DNA of 64,000 bases from Unio delphinus (lineage: Eukaryota; Mollusca; Bivalvia; Unionida; Unionidae), in the NCBI GenBank assembly GCA_029339505.1, contig JAQISU010000155.1, positions 20,712,001 through 20,776,000 of the forward strand, written 5' to 3'. A model generated the notes under the pieces. That model searched no databases and was not told the origin of the DNA. It saw only the letters and a program-made list of their open reading frames with translations. The position numbers and the translations under genes were made by a program. How positions within the stretch are numbered: position 1 is the stretch's first letter; every line of letters starts with the position of its first letter. Of the stretch, positions 56,701-59,217 are shown piece after piece.

Positions 56701-57666
56701 CTAATGAGACAACAGACCTGGATCAATGCAGATTGTTCAGATTAGTCAGTAAAACAACATAAAGCCTGTGGGTTATTTTCTCTGACACAGAATCGAGCAA
56801 TTTTGTCCAATAAAAGAGAGGTTTCAAGCTACACCAATTTTAGAGATTACAGATACAGAGAGATTATTATTTTAGCAAGAACAAGCCCCAATTTCTAGGT
56901 CTTAATAACCAAACATTACTTTTAGAACATGACATTAATTGTGTTTGTAGTTAAAATGCTCTTAAAGATCTTCCTAATTCCAAAACAGGGAATGGGGGCT
57001 CAAATAGTTTGTTTTGAGACCCCAAGAGGATCAGATTGCATGATCCAAAAGCAAAGTTGTGTAGTTGAGAATAAGGTATCATTTTATATACACCTACAGA
57101 AGAATTCTGGAAGTTCTAATATGATATTAACAAATACCAAACATAACTGTTTTCTGTTAAGATTTTTAAAAACTTCTAAACAAAATGTATATTTTTATAC
57201 ATAGCATTGTCTAGTACATACATGTACCTATACTTACATAAATGCAACTACAAAAACATTAAATTAAACAAATTACCAAGTTTATAGCTTTCAAATTCAT
57301 TTGATGGTGGAATATTTTCTTAGTAAAAGGAATGGACTATAACACTAACATTTGTTCACTGCTAAAATATGTAGCTATACATAATTTCAATCTTGGTGTT
57401 TTAATGCATAATTATCCCTGTATAGCATGGAAAGAACTAGTCACATATAGATTCACTAATACACAATTATTCCCATTTTCAGTTTGGTACAAGACAACCC
57501 CGAGGTTGCTATGGATTCCATTATTCACATTACCCAGCACATATCAGATAGTCAAAAAGCAGAGATCAGCAGGATTCTTGCCAACATGGAAACATTACAA
57601 TCACCAAGTCTAGCAGCAGAATTGGAGGATGTTGACAAACCCAACATCTGTGACTTTCAGCTGTAG
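2394..57666 (+). CDS. ACACA: Acetyl-CoA carboxylase, 3' half (29 exons, 5' partial)
   Basis: Eukaryotic multidomain acetyl-CoA carboxylase makes malonyl-CoA from acetyl-CoA, bicarbonate and ATP, the committed step of fatty acid synthesis. Seen here: 29 GT-AG exons joined in one open frame of 1200 codons ending in TAG. Residues 1 to about 450 of the fragment match the central linker region. About 450 to 1100 form the carboxyltransferase domain, with [15 protein letters not shown] (Arg558), [12 protein letters not shown] and [12 protein letters not shown] (Arg882). From what is known of yeast ACC, the arginines of SGARIG and NWRGFSGG contact CoA and the carboxyl group; these assignments are from memory. 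The biotin carboxylase and biotin carrier domains and the start codon lie outside the window, so AMPK-type N-terminal sites cannot be judged. No in-frame stop or frameshift interrupts the exons, so the gene looks functional. Whether it is the cytosolic or mitochondrial isoform cannot be told; invertebrates usually have a single gene. Confidence 0.97.
3017..3140. repeat. 39-bp tandem repeat, 3 copies
   Basis: AAACAGTTACACAGG starts at 3017, 3056 and 3095, each followed by CGTTCATTCAGTTTACCTC or a close variant. The period of 39 keeps a short frame open, which explains the small ORF here. Confidence 0.8.
3905..5430. repeat. 65-bp satellite-like array, about 24 copies, with 585-bp higher-order period
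   Basis: Unit: TTATTATGTACTTGACCATG, GTATAGTGATTAACATGC, TTGAATCAAGCTGTTRTAGY, AAGAAC. 22 units step exactly 65 bp between 3981 and 5346, flanked by one divergent copy on each side. Variant bases repeat every nine units: TAACACACTT at 4201 and 4786, and GAAAG at 4491 and 5076, both 585 bp apart. Intron 1. Confidence 0.92.
5624..5767 (+). CDS. ACACA: ACC exon 2 (variable linker)
   Basis: Follows TTCCAG and ends AC|GTAAGT. The first base completes the Arg codon from exon 1. Residues 40-87 hold a poorly conserved acidic stretch ([10 protein letters not shown]), then [17 protein letters not shown], which matches the family pattern of CQRMG followed by F-x-x-FEDF. Confidence 0.93.
6090..6660. repeat. 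Dispersed repeat family B-like, intron 2
   Basis: Two or three units end in (A)AAGGTCA/CACTGACTG(C/A)AAGAAGAA (about 6463-6500 and 6600-6640), alternating with GTTTGTGGATG. 'Aaggtcaaggtcac'-type repeats are frequent in bivalves (recollection). Non-coding. Confidence 0.45.
7930..8292 (+). pseudogene. Non-LTR retrotransposon 3' end (reverse transcriptase ORF C-terminus)
   Basis: A frame open from about 7981 to the stop at 8251-8253 reads [20 protein letters not shown], then [18 protein letters not shown] and DRKAWKKAL. The RWxxHVER ... GSR-x-GRP-x-x-TW ... QDR-x-W pattern is the typical C-terminal tail of LINE ORF2 proteins in invertebrates. After the stop comes a short 3' UTR and a (GAT)n tail. 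Everything upstream (RT, endonuclease) is absent, so this is a 5'-truncated dead copy in intron 2. Confidence 0.8.
8293..10287. other. Intron 2, middle part
   Basis: No gene seen. A two-copy duplication of about 50 bp (ATAATGTCTGRTAGGTTGTG) lies at 9930-10010, and a CCCA-rich run at 10221-10240. The 79-codon frame at 9579 has no recognisable content. Confidence 0.5.
10288..10356. repeat. (TA)n microsatellite
   Basis: About 34 TA units, intron 2. Confidence 0.97.
10360..10620 (-). mobile_element. Penelope-like element fragment (tentative)
   Basis: The minus strand holds GACTC-ATTAA-GAGTC followed by GAAAGCGCTC, preceded by TTGATAA (expected CTGATGA): a hammerhead-ribozyme-like core, as described in Penelope-like retroelements. 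No GIY-YIG or RT coding sequence is visible, and the boundaries are guesses. It lies next to a long (TA)n tract. Confidence 0.4.
11690..12229 (+). repeat. 48-bp minisatellite spanning the exon 3 splice acceptor (11 acceptors)
   Basis: Each unit holds CTTTACAGACAGATTTTA, CTGTATTTCTAG and GCATTTTGATGTCATTA, i.e. polypyrimidine tract, AG and the first 17 bases of exon 3. Acceptor positions (first exon base): 11735, 11783, 11830, 11878, 11926, 11974, 12022, 12070, 12118, 12166 and 12213. Spacing is 48, except 47 before 11830 and 12213. Copies at 11830, 11926 and 11974 read CTAAG instead of CTAGG. Only 12213 enters exon 3 in frame. Confidence 0.95.
12213..12318 (+). CDS. ACACA: ACC exon 3 (behind a tandem acceptor array)
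   Basis: The acceptor TTTCTAG|GCAT is the last of eleven tandem copies (see the array at 11690-12229). G completes the Thr codon from exon 2 and the exon reads HFDVIMKRF, then an acidic linker ending SISIQ, before CAG|GTAAGA. Choosing 12213 is forced by frame: every upstream copy is 47-478 bp away, and none of those distances is a multiple of three. Confidence 0.9.
12590..13080. repeat. Minisatellite with 104-bp higher-order unit
   Basis: Subunits of about 34-35 bp (GTGATTGACAATGTTACTGA, TCAGTCTGCATTA). Every third subunit is the variant CAGTACTACAGTATTGGTC, found at 12611, 12715, 12819 and 12923: exactly 104 bp apart. Intron 3. Confidence 0.88.
13650..14130. repeat. 35-bp minisatellite, about 13 copies
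   Basis: Unit: CAGTCATGAATGAGTAAAC, CATTTGACTTCAAATG with substitutions. The step of 35 bp is clear at 13741/13776. Intron 3. Confidence 0.85.
14131..15252. other. Intron 3, 3' part
   Basis: Unique AT-rich sequence; nothing recognised. Confidence 0.5.
15253..15372 (+). CDS. ACACA: ACC exon 4
   Basis: Phase 0 on both sides, TTTGCAG before and AAG|GTGAGT after. Residues 124-163 contain [12 protein letters not shown], matching the family motif DEPIHILNVAIK, then a divergent helix-like stretch. Confidence 0.95.
15440..15965. repeat. 40-bp minisatellite, about 13 copies
   Basis: Unit: CATTTATACATCTGTATGAA, GGTCTAATCTGTGTTAAAGC, step 40 bp. It starts 70 bp after the exon 4 donor but does not include it. 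Intron 4. Confidence 0.85.
15966..17433. other. Intron 4, middle part
   Basis: No exon or repeat recognised. The intron then contains the tRNA-like relic (17434) and a short CA tract at 17616-17630. Confidence 0.5.
17434..17505 (+). mobile_element. tRNA-Thr-like SINE head or tRNA relic
   Basis: GCATTAGTTAAGTTGATGGA resembles box A with D-loop. GGATTTGTATTCC gives an anticodon arm whose loop would read TGT (Thr). GGTTGCAGTATCCACCC resembles a T arm that has lost its canonical GTTCGA. It is too decayed to be a functional tRNA gene, and no related body was found in the window. Confidence 0.45.
17838..17894 (+). CDS. ACACA: ACC exon 5 (57-nt short exon)
   Basis: TTTTTCAG before, AAG|GTACGA after, phase 0. 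Encodes 19 residues including [13 protein letters not shown], matching the conserved GIRR-x-TF-x-V-x-QK motif. Confidence 0.93.
17895..19639. other. Intron 5, 5' part
   Basis: Unique AT-rich sequence. Checked for an exon between QK and LPKYFTYR; none found, and the phases join without one. Confidence 0.55.
19640..20180. repeat. Dispersed repeat family A, intron 5
   Basis: About three units with TTAGTTGGTCCTAA, GAATGGAGGGTTATGTTGA, AAAAGGACCATCTAGAAAATC and CCTAAATGAAAATGGTG. Confidence 0.55.
20296..20785. mobile_element. Foldback element rich in TTTCGG/CCGAAA
   Basis: The start AGAGGTTGACCGAAATTCG and end TTTTGGTCGGCCTCC are inverted. In between are repeated TTTCGGTTTTGGC and GGCCGAAA blocks on both strands, separated by a unique middle of about 190 bp. 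No coding potential. Intron 5, 86 bp before exon 6. Confidence 0.65.
20872..20913 (+). CDS. ACACA: ACC exon 6 (42-nt micro-exon)
   Basis: TTTGCAG before, AAT|GTAAGT after, phase 0. Encodes 14 residues, [14 protein letters not shown], aligned with the conserved FPKFFT-Y/F-R motif. Exon 5 joins it directly, without the extra roughly 17 residues that vertebrate ACCs carry between QK and the FPKFF motif (recalled). Insects also seem to lack them. Confidence 0.93.
21540..22720. repeat. Dispersed repeat family A, longest stretch
   Basis: Starts TTGTCTTTCATTCATCCATC and continues as six or so imperfect units (AAATGGTGCTGCTCAGACAT, TATGGCCGCCACAGT, CATCTTGAAAATCTTGTTAT). It fills most of intron 6. 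Confidence 0.6.
22902..23039 (+). CDS. ACACA: ACC exon 7
   Basis: ATTCTAG before, AAG|GTAAGA after, phase 0. Residues 197-242 include [14 protein letters not shown] and [15 protein letters not shown], among the best conserved ACC central-domain motifs, and end HVYLGKAK. Confidence 0.97.
23040..23444. other. Intron 7
   Basis: 405 bp, nothing recognised. Confidence 0.6.
23445..23525 (+). CDS. ACACA: ACC exon 8
   Basis: CAACAG before, AAG|GTATAG after, phase 0. Residues 243-269 carry [19 protein letters not shown], a hallmark ACC segment. Confidence 0.96.
23690..24125. repeat. Decayed dispersed repeat, intron 8 left
   Basis: GATTTGCCATGAAACTTGGG, then repeated GTAGTGTCTGACAG / ATAGTATTTGACAG / ATAGTATATGACAG blocks. 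Matching blocks resume at 25860-25990, beyond the SINE fragment and the TIR element. Confidence 0.45.
24488..24645 (+). mobile_element. SINE family 1, 3' fragment
   Basis: Degenerate 3' half of the element at 51513: GAAAGTTTGCCAGTAACTTC, CTCCACCAAATATACTAGCC, ATGTATAGCC-like and AAACCTCACCAAAACAAAC. The tRNA-like head is missing. Intron 8. Confidence 0.65.
24787..25557. mobile_element. TIR DNA transposon with 9-bp target duplication
   Basis: The left end TAGTCCGAGTTTC and right end GAAACTTGGACTA begin inverted repeats of about 64 bp (GCCACCCCATTTTTGATATT in both arms). ATACCCATT occurs immediately outside both ends (24778-24786 and 25558-25566), a perfect 9-bp duplication. At 771 bp with no recognisable transposase it is non-autonomous. 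Long TIRs with 9-bp duplications suggest a Mutator-like element; hAT (8 bp) is less likely. Intron 8. Confidence 0.85.
25860..26000. repeat. Decayed dispersed repeat, intron 8 right
   Basis: GGATGTAGTATATGACAGAG, CGGATTGCTGTAAAACTTGG: the same block types as 23690-24125. Probably one older repeat broken up by later insertions. Confidence 0.4.
26233..26322 (+). CDS. ACACA: ACC exon 9
   Basis: CTGTAG before, GCA|GTATGT after, phase 0. Residues 270-299, [19 protein letters not shown] then LEVAFSHP, match the family closely. Confidence 0.96.
26323..26999. other. Intron 9
   Basis: 677 bp, nothing recognised except the strong terminal T-run before exon 10. Confidence 0.6.
27000..27071 (+). CDS. 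ACACA: ACC exon 10
   Basis: Strong T-run then CAG before, AAG|GTAATA after, phase 0. Residues 300-323 read [17 protein letters not shown], conserved across animal ACCs. Confidence 0.95.
27420..28230. repeat. Dispersed repeat family B, intron 10
   Basis: About 150-200 bp units repeat: (A/G)TAACTTTTG(A/T)ACC, TGAAGATATTTTAATGAAACT, CATAACTAGACAGTATGATG, AAGATCAAGGTCACTGCAAA. The unit recurs at least four times with decay. No coding frame. Confidence 0.55.
28231..28925. other. Intron 10, 3' part
   Basis: Nothing recognised. Confidence 0.5.
28926..29017 (+). CDS. ACACA: ACC exon 11
   Basis: TTTGTAG before, CAG|GTTAGT after. Phase 0 in, 2 nt out. Residues 324-354 contain [18 protein letters not shown] and HAELK, a conserved helical segment. 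Confidence 0.95.
29288..29498. mobile_element. Palindromic MITE-like element, copy 1
   Basis: Left end ATATGCTCACTTATAAGCTG mirrors right end CAACTTATTGCTAAATATAT. The internal CAGATCAAGAT and CTGATCTGGGTCTGTGCATT are also mirrored. The same architecture appears at 39307, 41231, 51362 and 56641. Confidence 0.7.
29773..29884 (+). CDS. ACACA: ACC exon 12
   Basis: TCATAG before, CAG|GTAAAG after. One base completes Arg354. Residues 354-391 include [18 protein letters not shown] and TDSRTGQ. Confidence 0.95.
30303..31127. repeat. 21-bp minisatellite, about 38 copies, with 225-bp internal duplication
   Basis: Unit: GGAGATGTACATTGTATCTAA, step 21 bp. A block of variants starting GAGGAGAAATACATTGTATC at 30551 recurs at 30776, 225 bp on. 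Because 21 is a multiple of three, several spurious ORFs run through it. It ends 115 bp before exon 13. Confidence 0.88.
31242..31397 (+). CDS. ACACA: ACC exon 13 (end of central region)
   Basis: TTTACAG before, CAA|GTAAGG after, phase 0. Residues 392-443: [37 protein letters not shown] and PEMFRQ, all canonical for the segment joining the central region to the CT domain. Confidence 0.97.
32274..32360 (+). pseudogene. Decayed duplicate of ACC exon 14
   Basis: After AACTATTTTAG the frame reads ALIKLWEAC, stop (TAG 32301-32303), then [18 protein letters not shown]. This aligns without gaps to exon 14 (ALSKLW ... [12 protein letters not shown] ...), which starts 103 bp downstream. ALIKLWE is closer to the vertebrate LIKLWES than the active exon is. 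The copy fades into the polypyrimidine tract of the real acceptor and has no donor, so it cannot be a complete exon. Confidence 0.75.
32377..32520 (+). CDS. ACACA: ACC exon 14 (CT domain entry)
   Basis: CTTTCAG before, GAG|GTACCA after, phase 0. Residues 444-491 start ALSKLW and include [10 protein letters not shown] and NRNPGENE, matching the family's LIKLW ... YTELVLD ... RLPGGNE. A decayed copy of the first two thirds of this exon sits 103 bp upstream (32274). Confidence 0.95.
32521..33827. other. Intron 14, 5' part
   Basis: No gene. Contains a C12-14 run (about 33077-33090) followed by a CCACC-rich stretch. Confidence 0.5.
33828..34060. mobile_element. Solo end of the 59218-type element
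   Basis: ATACATTACCCGATCATAAT, then TACTACTACCTCATAAATCC, matches the left end of the element at 59218 and then diverges. No matching right end is seen nearby. Intron 14. Confidence 0.45.
34061..35076. other. Intron 14, 3' part
   Basis: A CTATCCAT/GTCTGTCT-type block at about 34570-34615 suggests another decayed dispersed repeat. Otherwise nothing. Confidence 0.4.
35077..35208 (+). CDS. ACACA: ACC exon 15 (N-terminal CT subdomain)
   Basis: TTTGTAG before, AAG|GTATGT after, phase 0. Residues 492-535: [39 protein letters not shown]. This is the conserved start of the carboxyltransferase fold. Confidence 0.97.
35209..36040. other. Intron 15
   Basis: Nothing recognised. Confidence 0.6.
36041..36178 (+). 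CDS. ACACA: ACC exon 16 (CoA-binding SGARIG motif)
   Basis: ATTACAG before, AAG|GTACAT after, phase 0. Residues 536-581 contain [19 protein letters not shown]. Arg558 of SGARIG corresponds to the arginine that yeast structures place at CoA (recalled). Leu561 is at the site where grass plastid ACCs usually have Ile and where herbicide resistance puts Leu. Confidence 0.97.
36179..36909. other. Intron 16
   Basis: T-rich, with overlapping spurious frames in all three sense frames. No feature supported. Confidence 0.55.
36910..37030 (+). CDS. ACACA: ACC exon 17
   Basis: ATACAG before, ATAG|GTAATA after. Phase 0 in, 1 nt out. Residues 582-621 include [12 protein letters not shown] and [14 protein letters not shown]. 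Confidence 0.96.
37031..38647. other. Intron 17, main part
   Basis: No exon. ATTATAAGG(G) and ATAATATCC blocks at 37170-37290 may be a decayed foldback repeat; not resolved. Confidence 0.45.
38648..38734 (+). repeat. (TC)n(CA)n compound microsatellite
   Basis: About 26 TC units, then 17 CA units, in intron 17, 435 bp before exon 18. A long pyrimidine tract on the sense strand. Confidence 0.97.
39170..39267 (+). CDS. ACACA: ACC exon 18
   Basis: TTTTCAG before, TTG|GTAAGA after. Two bases complete the Gly codon. Residues 622-654 read [18 protein letters not shown] and [10 protein letters not shown], the conserved turn that leads into the CT active site. Confidence 0.96.
39307..39515. mobile_element. 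Palindromic MITE-like element, copy 2
   Basis: ATATACTCGTGTTATAAGTT and TCCAACTGCA at the left, TTGCAATTAAGTCCAGCTG and ATAAGCAAGT at the right, with AATGCACCAGCA and a mirrored GGTCTG/CAGATC core. Intron 18, 350 bp upstream of the inverted SINE pair. Confidence 0.7.
39867..39995 (+). mobile_element. SINE family 1, forward copy of an inverted pair
   Basis: tRNA-like head: box A-like GTGGCTGAGTGGTCTAAAGC and box B-like GTTCGAGTCTC about 50 bp later, as in tRNA-Leu/Ser types. Continues TTCGGCTAATGTGG and GAGAAAGCATGCCAGTA. It is the left arm of a large palindrome with 40052-40180, intron 18. Confidence 0.8.
39996..40180 (-). mobile_element. SINE family 1, inverted copy
   Basis: Reverse complement of the same SINE: read on the minus strand it gives AGTGACCGAGTGGTCTAAAG, GGGTTCGAGTCTAAGATTCG, then the body through TTCTTCCTCCACCATTAGTA. 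The first about 125 bases pair with 39867-39995. Confidence 0.8.
40820..40930 (+). CDS. ACACA: ACC exon 19 ([12 protein letters not shown])
   Basis: TCACAG before, AAG|GTCAGA after, phase 0. Residues 655-691: [34 protein letters not shown]. The glycine-rich loop belongs to the crotonase-like CT active site. Confidence 0.97.
41231..41412. mobile_element. Palindromic MITE-like element, copy 3
   Basis: Clear inverted ends: CTTATAAGTCAAGTCCAACT and TGCAAAG at the left, GCAGTTGTATTCAACTTATG at the right. Arms of about 40 bp. Intron 19. Confidence 0.75.
42790..43140. repeat. Dispersed repeat family A, intron 19
   Basis: TTGTCTTTCATCTGTCTGTC, a (CATC)-rich start, then AAATGAAAATGGTGCCACTT and TATTGCCACTC units, the same order as at 21540. 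It ends about 200 bp before exon 20. Confidence 0.55.
43339..43482 (+). CDS. ACACA: ACC exon 20
   Basis: ATTAG before, AAG|GTATGT after, phase 0. Residues 692-739 contain [24 protein letters not shown] and WLSYLPK, conserved across the family. Confidence 0.97.
44320..44371. repeat. Perfect-type hairpin in intron 20
   Basis: CTGTCTTGAGTGACC and GGTCATTCAAGACAG pair over 15 bp with one mismatch, with a 22-nt loop. It is the core of a foldback repeat; a related GGTCTTTCAAGACAGG lies at about 55118. Confidence 0.6.
44518..44638 (+). CDS. ACACA: ACC exon 21
   Basis: CTCCCAG before, CCAG|GTACAA after. Phase 0 in, 1 nt out. Residues 740-779: a divergent segment, then [18 protein letters not shown], a hallmark of the CT subdomain junction. 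Confidence 0.96.
44639..45122. other. Intron 21
   Basis: 484 bp, nothing recognised. Confidence 0.6.
45123..45219 (+). CDS. ACACA: ACC exon 22
   Basis: TTTCAG before, CCAG|GTGAGG after; 2 nt in, 2 nt out. Residues 780-812: [27 protein letters not shown]. Confidence 0.96.
45335..45605 (+). mobile_element. SINE family 2, copy b
   Basis: Box-B-like TGTTCAAACCCCAG, then the same body as at 130-455 (CATACCAAAGATTTATAAAA ... TGGTGTCAGGATAATATGAC ... ACTATAAACTGCCACACTGC), with a short internal deletion after GACTGGGT. Ends ATTAAAAATCCAAA and a CA-repeat. Lies in intron 22. Confidence 0.8.
46120..47240. repeat. 25-bp minisatellite with 152-bp higher-order unit
   Basis: Unit: ATAGGCTGACTGTTTATAGG, TATGT. 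The variant GGTACTTATTGGCTGACTA recurs at 46173, 46325 and 46477, 152 bp apart, so a block of about six subunits was amplified. Later parts are less regular. Intron 22. Confidence 0.85.
47756..47852 (+). CDS. ACACA: ACC exon 23
   Basis: TTTCAG before, CAT|GTTAGT after. One base completes Arg812. [18 protein letters not shown] and [12 protein letters not shown] are invariant-type CT motifs. Confidence 0.96.
48225..48440. repeat. About 17-bp minisatellite
   Basis: Unit: TATATGCTTTAGGTAG with indels, about 12 copies. Intron 23, about 110 bp before exon 24. Confidence 0.7.
48555..48690 (+). CDS. ACACA: ACC exon 24 (NWRGFSGG motif)
   Basis: ATGTAG before, AAAG|GTATGA after. Phase 0 in, 1 nt out. 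Residues 845-889 include [19 protein letters not shown] and [12 protein letters not shown]. Arg882 corresponds to the yeast arginine thought to hold the substrate carboxylate (recalled). Confidence 0.97.
49057..49328. repeat. 30-bp minisatellite with embedded acceptor-like motif
   Basis: Unit: AATATACCTATTTCCAGG, AAATATCATTCT, step 30 (TTCCAGG at 49101 and 49131), about nine copies. CTATTTCCAG|G resembles a 3' splice site. The 30-bp step explains the open frame in this interval. Intron 24. Confidence 0.82.
49556..49800 (+). mobile_element. SINE family 2, copy c (5' truncated)
   Basis: Starts inside the body at CAGTCATACCAAAGA, without the tRNA-like head, and ends AAAAAATCCAAATCACATAG. Lies in intron 24, downstream of a 30-bp minisatellite. 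Confidence 0.78.
50117..50294 (+). CDS. ACACA: ACC exon 25
   Basis: TTTCAG before, GCAG|GTAATA after; 2 nt in, 2 nt out. Residues 890-949: [44 protein letters not shown]. Confidence 0.97.
50630..50960. repeat. Dispersed repeat family A, intron 25
   Basis: GGATTGCCATGAAACTTTAC, CATTCACCCAGGTTTAATC, AGCCATCTTGAAAATTTTG, TTGATGGTCATATCTAAATG: the same block order as the other copies. Confidence 0.5.
51440..51478. repeat. (TA)n(TG)n microsatellite
   Basis: Short compound dinucleotide tract inside MITE copy 4. Confidence 0.9.
51513..51756 (+). mobile_element. SINE family 1, full-length copy nested in a MITE
   Basis: CCCCGAGTGGTCTAAAGCGC (box A-like) and GGTTCGAGTCC (box B), the body with CTTGCCAGTAGCTTCTCGTG and TTCCTCCACCACTAATACTG, then GACGTTAAACCATAAAAAAA and an A-rich tail. 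It splits a palindromic element (51362-51842) in intron 25, so it inserted later than that element. Confidence 0.82.
51920..52187 (+). CDS. ACACA: ACC exon 26 (longest exon here)
   Basis: CAACAG before, TCA|GTAAGT after. One base completes Arg949. Residues 949-1038: [18 protein letters not shown], a charged coiled segment with a roughly 30-residue insertion-prone helix, then [18 protein letters not shown] and EEKGVIS. Confidence 0.97.
52188..54669. other. Intron 26
   Basis: 2.5 kb without an exon. A 25-bp direct duplication (AAGCCATTATCAATTTTTAG) lies at about 53850-53900. A short frame at 53905-54050 is Lys-rich and unrecognised. Confidence 0.5.
54670..54840 (+). CDS. ACACA: ACC exon 27
   Basis: ATTTTAG before, AAT|GTATGT after, phase 0. 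Residues 1039-1095: [19 protein letters not shown], then a basic spacer, [19 protein letters not shown]. Confidence 0.96.
54897..54995. repeat. Short 18-21 bp tandem repeat, intron 27
   Basis: About five imperfect copies of GTCA(A/T)TGATACAGATTAT. Confidence 0.55.
54996..55739. other. Intron 27, middle part
   Basis: AT-rich. The 79-codon frame at 55249 has no recognisable content. Confidence 0.5.
55740..56175 (+). repeat. About 68-bp minisatellite spanning the exon 28 splice acceptor
   Basis: Unit: CATAAGATTGAATAGTAAAT, GAATTGGCATTTGTATTATC, TCCATGGTATTTATCAG, GC(A/G)TATCTATT. The last block equals the exon 28 acceptor plus exon start. Acceptor-like sites (first exon base): 55898, 55966, 56029, 56097 and the genuine 56165, spaced 68, 63, 68 and 68. 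Two older units before 55880 lack the acceptor part. Confidence 0.9.
56165..56298 (+). CDS. ACACA: ACC exon 28 (behind a tandem acceptor array)
   Basis: The acceptor TTTATTAG|GCGTACCTATGG is the last of a series whose upstream copies read TATCAG|GC(A/G)TA. It ends AGAAG|GTGAGT. Residues 1096-1140: [14 protein letters not shown] ... [15 protein letters not shown], matching the family's AYVWDNN ... CI-x-RDYVLKQIR. Confidence 0.94.
56447..56486. repeat. (TG)n/(TGCG)n microsatellite
   Basis: GTGTGTGTGCGTGCGTGCG type tract, intron 28. Confidence 0.9.
56641..56760. mobile_element. Palindromic MITE-like element, copy 5 (half)
   Basis: GTACTCACATATATAAGCC, AAGTCCAAGTGCAAAGATC and CAGACCTGGATCAATGCAG match the left half and centre of the family. 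The right arm is missing. Intron 28. Confidence 0.6.
57483..57666 (+). CDS. ACACA: ACC terminal coding exon 29
   Basis: TTTTCAG before; one base completes Ser1140. [36 protein letters not shown] is the conserved ACC C-terminus. It continues about 23 residues further ([16 protein letters not shown] ... CDFQL) to TAG, longer than the vertebrate end as recalled. Confidence 0.96.
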
Positions 57667-57776
57667 TGTTTCCTGTTGATTAGGCTGTTTATGGGAGTCG
57701 TTAAAAAGCAGAGTAGTAGATGGTGTGAAATCACATTATAATTAATTTTCATGAGCCAAGAACTACAATGAAATTA

Positions 57777-57782
57777 AATAAA
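57777..57782 (+). terminator. Candidate poly(A) signal 1
   Basis: AATAAA 111 bp after the stop codon, with a GT-containing stretch about 50 bp further on. In AT-rich DNA this motif arises often by chance. Confidence 0.35.
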
Positions 57783-58007
57783 TTAAATAGTAATGATAAA
57801 ACTTTTTAAAGGAATTTATGATGTTGCCCATATTTTAAAGTGGGCAGCAGTTTACTAAGGGGTTTTATTGAGAGGGACCACTTTGCAAAATGATATTTAT
57901 GGAATGTCGGTTATTTTTTTACTTGTTTGCATATTTTTAATTTACTATTTTGAAGTAGACAAAACTGATGGTGCCTACGTTTTTGATTGGATATGAGTAT
58001 TATGAAC

Positions 58008-58013
58008 AATAAA
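58008..58013 (+). terminator. Candidate poly(A) signal 2
   Basis: AATAAA in GAACAATAAAGTCC, 342 bp after the stop. It is a good candidate for a short 3' UTR, and the context is less homopolymeric than signal 1. Confidence 0.4.
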
Positions 58014-59217
58014 GTCCATTATACAAACGTTTTACATAATACAGTTGCCAAATTCAAACCTATAGACATCCTGAAGAAAGAATTTTAAGATCTGATTACC
58101 CTGTCAGTGGAACAACAAGAGAATTATACATAGTTGTTTAGACACACTGCCCTTTTCCATTTAAAAGTAGACACTTCTCAGTGAAGAAATAGTGTTAACC
58201 AATTTAAGCAAAACAGATCACCCCTTTGCATAACTTCAGGAAACATTATGCATCCTTCCCTGCAGGTGTAATTCCAAGTTAAAGTCTCGCATAGATTTTT
58301 CTTCAAAATTTCTAAAATATAAAGTGAAAATATCTTTGAGAAGTGCATTTAAGAAATGTTTTTGCATGTATTTTGGCAAAATTATTATGAGTTTCAGCCA
58401 GTGCATAATATAAAATTTGGCTTGTTTGCAAAAAATGAAGCAGAAGACAAGAAAACCCAGACAGATAGATATTATCTGATTTCTGCATAATTTAACTATT
58501 TAATTTTCTGTGGCTGAGGTGATATCCACATCCTTCATCATGGAGGATTTCTGAGTCCTCGTATTAATTCTGTTCAAAGATAAGTCAACAAAAATTATTA
58601 CACAGAACTAGTCTAATTTGCAGATTCCATCTCATTATCATATAGGATCTTATAAAAGTGTTTGTCAGATATGACATTTTTTAATGAGATTAATACTGTA
58701 ATTCATGTATATTACTGTACTCTTTAATGTTTCATACACTAGACTCTTTAAAATCATTCTTTTTTTATCTTTTTTCCACTACAATGTGATGATTGACTAA
58801 GCTTGAGGTTTGTATATAGAAATCAAAGACCCTTATAATTGAAAATTATCAGGTGAATAATCTGAACCTAATGAACTTGCATGAATGTTTTATTTGATAG
58901 CTGCTGTGTAAAAATGTGTGAATTCATCTTGATGACATTTCACATCTGCAGTCTAAAGAGTCTAGATTTATTAGTGTATCTACTCAACTTTGTGCCCTTG
59001 ATCTCTTTTTTTACACATGACCACTTACTTATAAAGTAAATCTTTTACACATTAAGTTTAGTACATTGAAAACAATGTTTGTGAACAATCACTTGAAATA
59101 CAGTCATGTTATTTGCAGCAAGTTACTTACAGCAGGTGATATTTTCTTGTGTTATCCAATGACTTGCCTTAATTTCATATCTGCAGAATTTAAGTTTGCA
59201 AATTGAGGTCTTCTCAG
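58014..59217. other. Downstream flank or long 3' UTR
   Basis: AT-rich, nothing recognised. Confidence 0.5.

Larger units (their letters stand above)
57667..58013 (+). other. Proximal 3' UTR of ACC
   Basis: Non-coding, AT-rich sequence directly after the TAG stop. It ends at the second of two AATAAA signals. The true transcript end is unknown, since several more AATAAA motifs lie further downstream. Confidence 0.6.
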
